Notes: generated by a model not told the origin, from the sequence alone. A stretch of DNA of 23,091 nt from B4-G1 sp964393895 (GCA_964393895.1 CAYMWP010000071.1:1-23091); one strand, 5' to 3'. Numbered from the stretch's first letter, positions 14,696 to 22,363 are shown. Program-made: numbers and translations.

Positions 14696-15603
14696 AGCGT
14701 ATTCCATCCTTTCACCTTCAACGGCTCGCCTCCCAGAGCCTTGAGGAAATTCTCCAGATAATCGTAGTTTGCACCACGGAGATCTGAGGTCAGCACGGTA
14801 CACAGGAGACCATACGAGGTTCCTGTCTGAATGGGACGCATCCATAACGGTGAGGCCTGACGTGGATTGACTCCCCCGAAAGCACGATTCTTCTTTGTCT
14901 GACGCATAAACCGCTTCACAGCTTCCATCGCTGTAGGTTCTGACCACTCGTACAAGCGCATCATTCCCGCACTAGTCGCACAGGGGTAGTCAGCCAAGTT
15001 CTTGACACGTCCTAAGACGTCTTCCCCTTGAGTTTGGATTGCCATCCGCATAGCCACGTCGATCGCTTGCTGACTCACCCGCTGTACGTGTCGCTTCCAA
15101 GCGTGTTTGGTGGTTGGAAAAGGTTTTACCTTATCCTCCGTCGCCTCCACGATCCGCAAGGCGCCATATCCCCGCCGGGAGCGTTGCCCCACACCGCCGA
15201 ACGTCAGCGCCAGTTCCAGGCTGGCACAGGCCGCCTCCCAGACCAGCGCGTCATCGTGGCGTGGCTGCGTGAGGATGAGTTCAAAGGTCCCGACGATTCC
15301 ATCCCTCCTTGCTATGTTCTTATGAGGCAACAAGTAAGGCTTGGGCTTTGCATCTTGAATATCCACCTCTCTAAGACGCAGGCTGATGGGTGATGCCCGC
15401 TCGGTACTTCCGAAGACCGCTCCCTCCAGTTCGTGGAGCCCCTTCAGATTCTTATCCCCGATGATCCCGCCCAGCGCCGCCCGCCACCAATAGCGCATCA
15501 CGCCCCGAAACGGCGGCGGGCGCAGTTCCGGATTTTTACCACTGTCCGCTCCGTGGAGCAGCAGCGGCGTCACCGTCTCCAACGTCACCCGCAATTCGCG
15601 CAT
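14692..15603 (-). CDS. cmr1: Cmr1, type III-B RAMP subunit
   Basis: Cmr1 sits at the tip of the Cmr complex and contacts the 3' end of the guide-target duplex. The 303-residue protein opens MRELRVTLETVTPLLLHGAD and continues ELRPPPFRGVMRYWWRAAL, the Cmr1 signature. TFGGVGQRSRRGYGALRIV is the RAMP glycine loop. The ATG at 15603 follows GGAAAGGAGG. It is the first gene of the operon and overlaps cas10 by 4 bp. Confidence 0.93.
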   Translation of the reverse strand: MRELRVTLETVTPLLLHGADSGKNPELRPPPFRGVMRYWWRAALGGIIGDKNLKGLHELEGAVFGSTERASPISLRLREVDIQDAKPKPYLLPHKNIARRDGIVGTFELILTQPRHDDALVWEAACASLELALTFGGVGQRSRRGYGALRIVEATEDKVKPFPTTKHAWKRHVQRVSQQAIDVAMRMAIQTQGEDVLGRVKNLADYPCATSAGMMRLYEWSEPTAMEAVKRFMRQTKKNRAFGGVNPRQASPLWMRPIQTGTSYGLLCTVLTSDLRGANYDYLENFLKALGGEPLKVKGWNTL

Positions 15604-15654
15604 CTCGACCTCCTTTCCATTCGCTAACTTCCCCATTTACTGTAGTGCCACCCA

Positions 15655-15683
15655 AGTATATAACACTCCTCACCCACCCACAA
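15655..15683 (-). promoter_or_regulatory. Predicted promoter of the cmr operon
   Basis: On the minus strand TTGTGG (15683-15678) and TATACT (15660-15655) are 17 bp apart and lie about 50 bp before the cmr1 ATG. The palindromic TTGTAACAA just upstream, about 15712-15720, could be an operator for one of the nearby HTH proteins; this is speculative. Confidence 0.5.
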
Positions 15684-15763
15684 CCGAAAATCCTCCAACA
15701 AACCTTGCAACTTGTTACAATGTCCTCGCCCCCTTTTTATGGTATCATACGCTCGTGAAGCCC

Positions 15764-15932
15764 AAATGCTATGGATGTGTTTCAAATAAGTTGGGCAAGA
15801 CCTCGGAGGTCTAATGAGATGCGTTTTCAGGCTCAAAAACTGCCCAAATCGGCGGTTTTGGGCGAGCACAAGCTCGGCAGAGACCTCCGAGGTCTAGGGT
15901 CTCTACTGAAATGAAACACACCCAAATGCTAT
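15764..15932. mobile_element. MITE-like element with target-site duplication, between cmr1 and the CARF-LuxR gene
   Basis: The element spans 15773-15923. Its ends are GGATGTGTTTCA on the left and, reverse-complemented, GGGTGTGTTTCA on the right. It is flanked by the direct repeat AAATGCTAT (15764-15772 and 15924-15932). Inside are palindromes AGACCTCGGAGGTCT and AGACCTCCGAGGTCT just within each end, plus GCCCAAA/TTTGGGC and CGAGC/GCTCG hairpins. It has no coding capacity. The right 43 bp are an exact inverted copy of 3771-3813. The rest of the 325-bp gap holds only the cmr promoter region. Confidence 0.72.
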
Positions 15933-16822
15933 TCGCTATTCATTATTCGCCCGAACTTTTCACGCAGAAAATAATACGCTAGCCGCGCATCCGGCGGCAG
16001 ATCCCAGGCATTGCGACAATGATCGAGAATCTTGGTCTTGTGCGCGTGGACCGTGCGCACTGTCACACACAGTGTCTCCGCTACTTCCTGAGGATTCTGC
16101 CCGGCGGCAAAGGCGCGCAGCGTGTCCAGCTCGCGCGGGGTCAGCTGCTCGATCACCTGCCGGCAACACTTGCGCTCCGTCTCGTCCAGCCAGTGGGTCT
16201 GGGCCGCCACGACTTCTTGCGGCGAGGCCTGCGCCAGCGCCCGCAGCGGAGGGAAATAGGCGCCCCAGGGAGCCAGCGGCACCTCGATCAGGCGCACCTG
16301 ATCCGGCTGTTCGGCGTGCATGATCGCCCCATCCCGGGCGCGCTCCAAAAAGTCGGGATCGGTGTACATGTGCCACAGGTGATCGCCGTGATCAAAATGC
16401 AGCAGCGCCGTGCTCACCGCCAGCAGGGCCAGGATGCGCCGCCCGCCGGAGATACAGACGTGCAAGTGATGCCCTTTCGCCTTCAGATTCGCGATCAAGT
16501 CATAAATCGCCAGCCAGGCCGCGTTGGCCTCGGCCTCGTCGCGGATGTCCTCCAGCCGGCCGCCGGCGTGGCGCACGGGAAAGAGCCGCAGGCGGCACGG
16601 CCGCCCGGCGTAGGCGCCGTCGGCAAACTCGGCGGCCAGGCTGTCCAATGCCTGCCTGGTACGCCCGGCGTCCTGGGGCGTCAGATGAATGACGATGACT
16701 TCTTCGACGTCGAACCCCCGGGTTGCCGCGCCTTTATGGAGCAAGCCGTCCAGGGCGAACGTAACCACTTGTGGCTGTCCGCCCATCGTCACGACCACAG
16801 TGCTGCGATTGGAATGCACCAT
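15929..16822 (-). CDS. CARF protein (Csx14/NE0113-like) with C-terminal LuxR-type HTH
   Basis: The 297-residue protein starts with a CARF-like strand and loop, VVVTMGGQPQVVTFALDGLL (9-28), close to the start of the NE0113/Csx14-type family. A second ligand loop is HHLHVCISGGRRILALLAVS (118-137). The C-terminus (about 226-290) is a LuxR-type helix-turn-helix: QLTPRELDTLRAFAAGQNPQ, EVAETLCVTVRTVHAHKTKI. No nuclease motif is seen. I chose the ATG at 16822, with GGAGGGAAAGG just upstream; a TTG at 16840 is less likely. The last residues, IMNSE, come from heptamer repeat sequence, and its stop lies in the duplicated site flanking the MITE. It is divergent from the Csx3-ATPase gene with 41 bp between starts. 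The likely role is a cOA-responsive transcription regulator. Confidence 0.72.
   Translation of the reverse strand: MVHSNRSTVVVTMGGQPQVVTFALDGLLHKGAATRGFDVEEVIVIHLTPQDAGRTRQALDSLAAEFADGAYAGRPCRLRLFPVRHAGGRLEDIRDEAEANAAWLAIYDLIANLKAKGHHLHVCISGGRRILALLAVSTALLHFDHGDHLWHMYTDPDFLERARDGAIMHAEQPDQVRLIEVPLAPWGAYFPPLRALAQASPQEVVAAQTHWLDETERKCCRQVIEQLTPRELDTLRAFAAGQNPQEVAETLCVTVRTVHAHKTKILDHCRNAWDLPPDARLAYYFLREKFGRIMNSE
15930..15950. repeat. Heptamer repeat at the 3' end of the CARF-LuxR gene
   Basis: Three tandem units TATTCGC, TATTCAT, TATTCGC form the last codons of the CARF-LuxR gene and overlap the direct repeat flanking the MITE. Confidence 0.7.
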
Positions 16823-16863
16823 CCCTTTCCCTCCACTCAAATCTCTTGGCCAGGTGATGTGAA

Positions 16864-18018
16864 ATGGATCCCTTCCCAGCTATCTTGATCGGCGGGCCTC
16901 CGCACAGCGGCAAGTCCGTGCTGACCTACAGCATCACCCGTGCCCTGCGCAAACGCAGGATAGAGCACTATGTCATTCGAGCCGCCCCCGATGGAGAAGG
17001 CGACTGGGCCAACGAGGCCGACCAGGCCCGCGTGCGGACGCTGCGCGTCAAAGGTGAATTTACTCAGGCCTTCACCGACTCCGTCTGCGACAACCTGGCC
17101 CACCGCCATTTGCCGCTCATCGTCGACGCCGGCGGTCGGCCCACTCCCTACCAGGAGCGCATCTTTGGCTGCTGTACACACGCCGTTCTGTTGGCCCCTG
17201 ACGCGGACAGGCTTGTGCACTGGCGTGACATCGCCCATCGCCACGTCCTCTCCATCATAGCCGAACTCACTTCCCACTTGCAGGGACAACAGCGCGTCGC
17301 CTCCACGTCGCCGATCCTGCGCGGCACGATCACCGGACTCGACCGCAGCAAGACCGCCGCAGGGCCTGTGTTCGACGCCCTGGCCGATCTCCTGGCCGGC
17401 ATCTTGTATCGCGACCCCGACGAATTGTACCGCTTTCACGAAAGACACTGCCCTATCGAGACCGTCATTCACCTGGATCGCCTGGCGCGCACGCTGGGCG
17501 TCTCGCTGGATAGCGACGAGGTACGCTGGGAGCCACAACACGTGCCTCTGGTGCTCGACTATCTGCCGGAGAAAACCCCATTGGCCCTCTATGGCCGGGG
17601 AACCAATTGGCTCCACACGGCGGTGGCCTTGCTTGCGTCTCCATCGCCCTTTGCGCATTTCGACCCCCGTCTGGGTTGGGTCGCAGCCCGGCAACTATCA
17701 ATTGGGCCGCCGGGCGGCGGGTATCCGGTACAGTTTCAGCTTTACCGTACACCCGATTATGTCCACCTGGAGGCCTTGCCCCAATCCCCGTATCTGGAAT
17801 ACGGCGAACTCGACGCTTTATCCATCCCTCCCCTTCCCGCCAGGGCAGGCGTGATCCTCAGCGGCAGGATTCCATACTGGCTCTATACCAGCATGGCCAT
17901 CAGTTATCGGGAGTCGTCCTGGATCGGCGTTTACCAGCCCCAACTAAAGTGCGCCGTCGTTGCCTATTCTACCGATCCGTCGCATCCTATCGGCGGCTGC
18001 GTCCGTCTGCCGACTTGA
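16864..18018 (+). CDS. P-loop ATPase fused to Csx3-like (ring nuclease) sequence
   Basis: The 384-residue protein starts with a Walker A motif, LIGGPPHSGKSVLTYSITRA (9-28), in an ATPase-like region to about 210. Two Csx3-like segments follow. One is at about 238-273 (LALYGRGTNWLHTAVALLAS, then FDPRLGWV); the other at 328-384 (AGVILSGRIPYWLYTSMAIS, then WIGVYQPQLKCAVVAYS). Csx3 degrades cA4 and ATPase fusions of it are known. In archaeal Csx3, as I recall it, a histidine and a D-P-R motif are needed. Here the first segment keeps DPR, but the second has R349 at the histidine and QPQ for DPR, so activity of the second is doubtful. The protein likely reads or removes the cOA signal. No promoter fits in the 41-bp gap, so transcription may start inside the divergent gene. 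Confidence 0.75.
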   Translation: MDPFPAILIGGPPHSGKSVLTYSITRALRKRRIEHYVIRAAPDGEGDWANEADQARVRTLRVKGEFTQAFTDSVCDNLAHRHLPLIVDAGGRPTPYQERIFGCCTHAVLLAPDADRLVHWRDIAHRHVLSIIAELTSHLQGQQRVASTSPILRGTITGLDRSKTAAGPVFDALADLLAGILYRDPDELYRFHERHCPIETVIHLDRLARTLGVSLDSDEVRWEPQHVPLVLDYLPEKTPLALYGRGTNWLHTAVALLASPSPFAHFDPRLGWVAARQLSIGPPGGGYPVQFQLYRTPDYVHLEALPQSPYLEYGELDALSIPPLPARAGVILSGRIPYWLYTSMAISYRESSWIGVYQPQLKCAVVAYSTDPSHPIGGCVRLPT

Positions 18019-18046
18019 GCCAGTAACTTTCTCTACCTCCCTCCCA

Positions 18047-18084
18047 TCCCCTCCTGATCCGCGCACCGCAGCCCACGCCAGCAG
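18047..18084. repeat. Direct-repeat copy of the cas3 3' end
   Basis: The segment from TCCCCTCCTGATCCGC (18047-18062) to GCCAGCAG resembles 18781-18820, which is the 3' end of cas3. Sixteen bases are identical and the following 22-24 align with few changes and a 2-base gap. The two copies flank the hicBA pair in the same orientation. Confidence 0.6.
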
Positions 18085-18153
18085 AGGGTGACGACCTGAG
18101 GTTCCGTACCCAGCGTGGCGATGAGCACTTGTTGGCTCGTACTTTTCTCCCTC

Positions 18154-18202
18154 CACTCGCCATTTGCCATTCGCTACTCGCCATTCGCCATCCACCACTT
18201 GC
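18154..18202. repeat. Degenerate heptamer repeat upstream of hicB
   Basis: Seven tandem 7-bp units related to CATTCGC (CACTCGC, CATTTGC, CATTCGC, TACTCGC, CATTCGC, CATCCAC, CACTTGC) lie in the 261-bp gap between the Csx3-ATPase and hicB genes. The gap otherwise holds the cas3-like repeat at 18047 and the hicB promoter region. Confidence 0.8.
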
Positions 18203-18226
18203 ATCTCCCCCATTATACGGTAAAAT
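18199..18226 (+). promoter_or_regulatory. Possible hicBA promoter
   Basis: TTGCAT (18199-18204) and TAAAAT (18221-18226) are 16 bp apart, about 54 bp before hicB. TTATACGG just before the -10 is an alternative. The -35 overlaps the last heptamer unit. Weak evidence by itself. Confidence 0.35.
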
Positions 18227-18279
18227 GAACTGGCGAATTAACGTACCACGAGTGTTCGTCCACTGGAGAGAACAGAACT

Positions 18280-18540
18280 ATGATTGAACAACTGGCCTAC
18301 AAACTCCCCCTGGTGTTTGAGCCCCAACCGGAGGGGGGGTATACTGTGACCTGCCCGATCCTCCCAGAGTTGATCACCGAAGGCGATACCATCGCCGAAG
18401 CGCTGGTCAATGTCCAAGACGCGCTCGTCGCCATCGTCGAAGCATACCAAGACCTCGGCCGTCCGCTGCCGCCCGTGCTGGAGCGCGTGGCGCTCGATCT
18501 CCATACGCCTTTCTGGATCGAAACGGCGGTCACGGCGTGA
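18280..18540 (+). CDS. hicB: HicB-family antitoxin
   Basis: The 86-residue protein has the HicB partial RNase H-like fold signature: YKLPLVFEPQPEGGYTVTCP, then LPELITEGDTIAEALVNVQD and an IVEAYQDLGRPLPP helix. It has no added C-terminal DNA-binding domain, as in many short HicB proteins. Its stop overlaps the hicA start as GTGA, so translation is coupled. HicB would neutralise HicA. The pair lies between the Csx3-ATPase gene and cas3. Confidence 0.88.
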   Translation: MIEQLAYKLPLVFEPQPEGGYTVTCPILPELITEGDTIAEALVNVQDALVAIVEAYQDLGRPLPPVLERVALDLHTPFWIETAVTA

Positions 18541-18749
18541 GGTATCGAAAGGTCGCCCAAAAGTTGCGCGCTCTGGGGTGCGAGGAGTTGCCGCGACGAA
18601 GCGGCGGTTCTCACCGCAAGTGGCACAATCCGGCCACGGGGCGAATCGCTCCAGTGCCAGACTGGGGCGGCAAAGAGCTCAAGATGGGCACCTTGCGGCA
18701 CATCGTCCGGCAACTGGGGCTGGACTGGGAAGCGTTCAAGCAGTCGTAG
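18537..18749 (+). CDS. hicA: HicA-family mRNA-interferase toxin
   Basis: HicA is a small dsRBD-like RNase that cuts mRNA. The 70-residue protein has KVAQKLRALGCEELPRRSGG and SHRKWHNPATGRIAPVPDW, with the catalytic histidine H26 in GGSHRKW, then GKELKMGTLRHIVRQLGLDW. The GTG start at 18537 overlaps the hicB stop. Its stop is 11 bp from the convergent cas3 stop and no terminator is apparent, so transcripts may overlap. Confidence 0.9.
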   Translation: MRYRKVAQKLRALGCEELPRRSGGSHRKWHNPATGRIAPVPDWGGKELKMGTLRHIVRQLGLDWEAFKQS

Positions 18750-18760
18750 GGTTAACGCGT

Positions 18761-21172
18761 TCACAAATTTCCCCATTTTGTCCCCTCCTGATCCGCCCGG
18801 CGCAGCGCCCGCGCCAGCAGCGCGTAAGCCAGAAACTCGCCATTCTGATCCGGATTCACGACAAAATCTCGGACAACTGCCTCCGTTGGATCCTCACTGG
18901 TCCACAACTCGACGCCTGCACTGAGCCTGGCCAAAGTGCCGATTCCGGTCGCCAGGCGAGGGGGCAACCAGTCCAACGTCTCCGACACCGCCTGCGCAGC
19001 GCCGGGGACTAGTGTATACCGTTTTCCCTGTTTTGTAAAAGCCCCGTGATGGCGGGCGATGGCGGTGAAAGCCGCGTTAAAGACCGGCTCACAGTCCTGG
19101 CACGCCGAGGCCAGCAGTGGGGCAACTGCCATTGCTCCTTCAACGGCGTGCGGCGGCTTGCGGCCTATTGATCTCTGTTTCTCTTGGTGCAGTGGGTTGG
19201 CGGGGTCAGAGTCGGTGTGGGCATAGAATCCGGGCGGCGCGGGCTGCCCGATGGCCTTCTGATAGCGCATCACCCAATCCTGCCAGCCCCGGTTGAGCTT
19301 GCCCACGTCGTGCAGCAGGGCGACCAGGTGGGCCGCCCGCTCCATCACCCCGTCCGGCCAGCCGCAGGCGCGCTCTAGCCGGGCGGCAGATGGGGCCATC
19401 TCGGGCCAGGCGTGGCGCTGAAAGGCCCGGTAGACCAGGCGCGCGTGCTCGGCATAGCTCTCCAGGCGATAGGCGTAGCCACCTCGCTGGACGGTCTCTG
19501 ACGCCGGGGCCAGCCTGGCCCGGTACCCCGTGCCCCGGTCGGGCACAAAGCCCAGGTCGGGATCGTAGCCGGCCAGCGCGGGATGCACCAACACCAGCGC
19601 GGAGCCGGCGACATCATCACAATCCTGCACAGGCAGCCAACGGTAGGCCGACCGACCGCGCTCGTCTACGTCGCCCAGGTCGTGGAGGGCATGTACTCCC
19701 CAGTCCTCCAGGTCGAGCTCTTCCTCCCGCTCCAACCACTTATTCACCAGACCATAGACTGTGCCAGGGTGCAGGCTGAAAGCCTCGGCGGCAAAGGGGC
19801 GCTCGGCCACTGCCAGGGGGGCGTCGTGCACCACCACCAGCCGCGAGGACACCGCGCGGATCAAATTACCGGCCTCTCCACCTCGCTGGCCGTCCATCAC
19901 GGCGTTCATTCTGCGCCGGTACATCTCACGGGTGGCGCGCAGGCCCTGTACGATAGCCTTGTCTCGCGGGCCGTGGGCTGCGCTGACAATGGCTTGCTCG
20001 TCGCTGAAGGTCAACGTATCGCCGTGACGACTCTGGAACTCGCCAAGCGCGCGGGCGATCTCGTCCCGTTGATCTTGATACGGCCACGCTTTGGATGCCA
20101 GGTCGACGGTCTCACCTTTCGCATCGAGCGCCTCGGTGTACACATACACGTCGCCTTCCTCGTTCTCGTAGCGGGCGCAGCGTCCGGCCCGTTGCAAGAT
20201 GGCATTGGCCGGGGCCAATTCGGTGTGCAGCGTCTGGCAGGTAATGTCCAGGCCGACTTCGATCACCTGGGTGGCGACGACGATCCAACTCCCGCTTGGG
20301 CCGCCATCCTTGCCGAACAACTCGCGGATCTGGCTTTCGATGCGCTGGCGGTCCTCCGGTAGAAAACGGCTGTGGAGTAAAAGTAGCTGCGCATCGCCTC
20401 GATCGGGATGATCGCGCAACGCCTCAAAGAGAACGCGAGCGCGGTCCACGACGTTGCAGACAACCAAGGTGCGGCGCTGGTGATGCGCCAGCACCGCATC
20501 GGCGCACAGCGGTCCACCAGCAACGTGGTAGCGGCGGGTCTTTTGCTGCGATGAAAGTGATTGCATCGCCTGACGGGCAGCGTCATCCTCCGGCACGACT
20601 ATGGCGTCCAGCTCAGTAGCGAGGCCGGCCAACATATCACTGGAGAACGTGGCCGTCATCAACAAAAAGGGCGTTATGCCACGCAGCATACGCAGCATCT
20701 CTAACGTGGTCGGCAACGTGGAGACGGGGTCAAACAGGTGGAATTCGTCAAAGACCAAGTAAGATGCGATCACGGCGCCGGCGTTTAGGTTGCTCATCCG
20801 TTTTGAGAGACTGTAGGGTGAGAGTAGAAAGCTGCTCAATACCTGGTCTATGGTGGCAAAGGTGAGTTTGGCGGTCAACTCTTTGTCGTCGGCGCGCTCG
20901 CCAGTCTGAATAGCAACGCGAATGCGATCATCGCGACCCGCTCGCCTGACCCGCTGCTTGTATTTATCTACAAACTGGTTGGCCAGCACGCGCATCGGCA
21001 CCGCATACAAGCACTTGTGGGGAAAATCGCCGGTATGCTCGATAGCTTCTAGGAATGGCAACAGCGCTGCCCGCGTCTTGCCTGCGCCGGTAGGGGCTTG
21101 CAGAATCACATTGTGGCCCCCCAGCAATAATTCGGCTACACGTCGTTGAAAAGGATAAAGTGTTATGCTCAT
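18761..21172 (-). CDS. cas3: Cas3 helicase-nuclease with C-terminal HD domain
   Basis: Cas3 unwinds and degrades DNA bound by Cascade. The 803-residue protein has the helicase first: Walker A QAPTGAGKT (25-33), DEFH box (142-145), LMTATF (171-176), QVIEVGLD (302-309) and the arginine-finger motif QRAGRCAR (327-334). The HD nuclease is C-terminal: YAEHARLV with H576, LLHDVGKLNRGW with H621-D622, RKPPHAVEG with H675, and ARHHGAF with H708-H709. This order is the reverse of the common HD-helicase Cas3. The start at 21172 is 3 bp after the WYL gene stop and uses its GGAG. It lies 11 kb from the Cascade genes, with the Cmr genes and both toxin-antitoxin pairs between. Confidence 0.93.
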   Translation of the reverse strand: MSITLYPFQRRVAELLLGGHNVILQAPTGAGKTRAALLPFLEAIEHTGDFPHKCLYAVPMRVLANQFVDKYKQRVRRAGRDDRIRVAIQTGERADDKELTAKLTFATIDQVLSSFLLSPYSLSKRMSNLNAGAVIASYLVFDEFHLFDPVSTLPTTLEMLRMLRGITPFLLMTATFSSDMLAGLATELDAIVVPEDDAARQAMQSLSSQQKTRRYHVAGGPLCADAVLAHHQRRTLVVCNVVDRARVLFEALRDHPDRGDAQLLLLHSRFLPEDRQRIESQIRELFGKDGGPSGSWIVVATQVIEVGLDITCQTLHTELAPANAILQRAGRCARYENEEGDVYVYTEALDAKGETVDLASKAWPYQDQRDEIARALGEFQSRHGDTLTFSDEQAIVSAAHGPRDKAIVQGLRATREMYRRRMNAVMDGQRGGEAGNLIRAVSSRLVVVHDAPLAVAERPFAAEAFSLHPGTVYGLVNKWLEREEELDLEDWGVHALHDLGDVDERGRSAYRWLPVQDCDDVAGSALVLVHPALAGYDPDLGFVPDRGTGYRARLAPASETVQRGGYAYRLESYAEHARLVYRAFQRHAWPEMAPSAARLERACGWPDGVMERAAHLVALLHDVGKLNRGWQDWVMRYQKAIGQPAPPGFYAHTDSDPANPLHQEKQRSIGRKPPHAVEGAMAVAPLLASACQDCEPVFNAAFTAIARHHGAFTKQGKRYTLVPGAAQAVSETLDWLPPRLATGIGTLARLSAGVELWTSEDPTEAVVRDFVVNPDQNGEFLAYALLARALRRADQEGTKWGNL

Positions 21173-21175
21173 CAG

Positions 21176-22219
21176 CTATTCTCCAAAGTAACTGGTAAAG
21201 GTCTGGTCCAGCGCGTCAGTCTCGGTCGCATCGCCCCGGCTAACCTGCCAGCCATAGGCCTCCGCCATCCGTCTTGATTCTCCGGCTATCTGTTCCCGCA
21301 GCTCGAGTGACTCTAGCACCTCTACATCAGGTCCCCAACCTCTAATCCAGGGGAGCATTTCTTGGGGTTCGGCGACCTGGGCACGCCAGATGATGTGCCC
21401 GTCGGGTTGTTCTTCGATGTGCTCGCTGCGATGCCAACGGGTCTCTCGCACACGGTGAGCCACGCGGGGGTGGAAACGGAGGACGACTTTGACCGGTTCA
21501 GCCTCGGTGTACCAGATGCCCCAGGCGTCGGCGAGTTTTTCACGGGGATCAAAGTCGGCGGGGATGGTATAGGGCTGATCAGTAAGCTCGATGCGTTGGA
21601 TGCGCTCGACTTTGAAGGTACGAATCGTTTCCGGTGGTTTGCGCCAGCCGATGACGTGGGTGGTCTGGCCGACGGCGTAGGGTTCGATAAAGTAGGGGGC
21701 AAAGTCGTATTCGAACACTTGTCCGTCGGGCATACGGTGCCATAGGTGGACCATCCGCCCGTCTGCCCAGGCCCGCGTCAGCGTCTCCAGCACCTCCAGG
21801 TAGACCGGGTCGTGGCGGCGGGCCTCGCTGTCCATCACGTCGGCAGAAGCGAGCAGGTGACGGCTGATCTGAGGGGAGAATTTTTCTAATGCATGCCCCA
21901 ATTTGCGCAGTGCGGATGCGGCGTGGGGGTTGTGTTTGTCGGTGCGGGTGGCCATCAGGCGAGAGGCCAGGTGCACGGCCATACTTTCGTGGATGTTCAG
22001 CCGCACGTGGGTCAGATAGTCGTCGCGATTGATGCCTACGAGGTTATCATTCTCCCAGATGGGCAGACGCCGACTTGAGTCGTCGATGTAACGGCCTACG
22101 GTCGAGCGGTGTACGCCCAGTTTCCGGGCGATCTCGGCCTTGCGCAATCCTTCTGGAAACGCGAGCAGGATTTGCTCCAGTTGCAACAGTCGTTCTGCTT
22201 TGGATTCTGATCGTTCCAT
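21176..22219 (-). CDS. WYL-domain transcription regulator
   Basis: The 347-residue protein has an N-terminal helix-turn-helix (about 10-50; GLRKAEIARKLGVHRSTVGR), a middle helical linker, a WYL domain (about 138-212; VYLEVLETLTRAWADGRMVH, FAPYFIEPYAVGQTTHVIGW) and a WCX-like C-terminus (about 243-315). WYL proteins sense nucleic-acid or nucleotide ligands and often control CRISPR and other defence genes. It forms a two-gene operon with cas3, so it probably controls cas3. The ATG at 22219 follows AAAGGAC. A TATACT box near 22290 on the minus strand might be its -10, but no clear -35 is seen. Confidence 0.88.
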   Translation of the reverse strand: MERSESKAERLLQLEQILLAFPEGLRKAEIARKLGVHRSTVGRYIDDSSRRLPIWENDNLVGINRDDYLTHVRLNIHESMAVHLASRLMATRTDKHNPHAASALRKLGHALEKFSPQISRHLLASADVMDSEARRHDPVYLEVLETLTRAWADGRMVHLWHRMPDGQVFEYDFAPYFIEPYAVGQTTHVIGWRKPPETIRTFKVERIQRIELTDQPYTIPADFDPREKLADAWGIWYTEAEPVKVVLRFHPRVAHRVRETRWHRSEHIEEQPDGHIIWRAQVAEPQEMLPWIRGWGPDVEVLESLELREQIAGESRRMAEAYGWQVSRGDATETDALDQTFTSYFGE

Positions 22220-22363
22220 AGATAAGATGTCCTTTCATCCCCGCTTGCGGCAGAGTTCTTCACCTGTGTTGCCGTCATTATCAGTATACCACACGCATAT
22301 CCTGAATTCCGCAACAGAATGCGCAGTTTTTGCGAACTCGCCATAGTTTTGGTGACGGGGGTG

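Noticed and set aside
17944..18213. 89-residue minus-strand open frame downstream of the Csx3-ATPase gene
   Set aside because: It is built from the heptamer repeat and the cas3-like repeat and overlaps the Csx3-ATPase 3' end; it has no recognisable domain.
18749..18790. Intrinsic terminator between convergent hicA and cas3
   Set aside because: No stem with a T run is present in the short gap.
22260..22330. Promoter for the WYL-cas3 operon
   Set aside because: A TATACT box is present on the minus strand but the nearest TTGCGG is 20 bp away, so I could not support a standard promoter.
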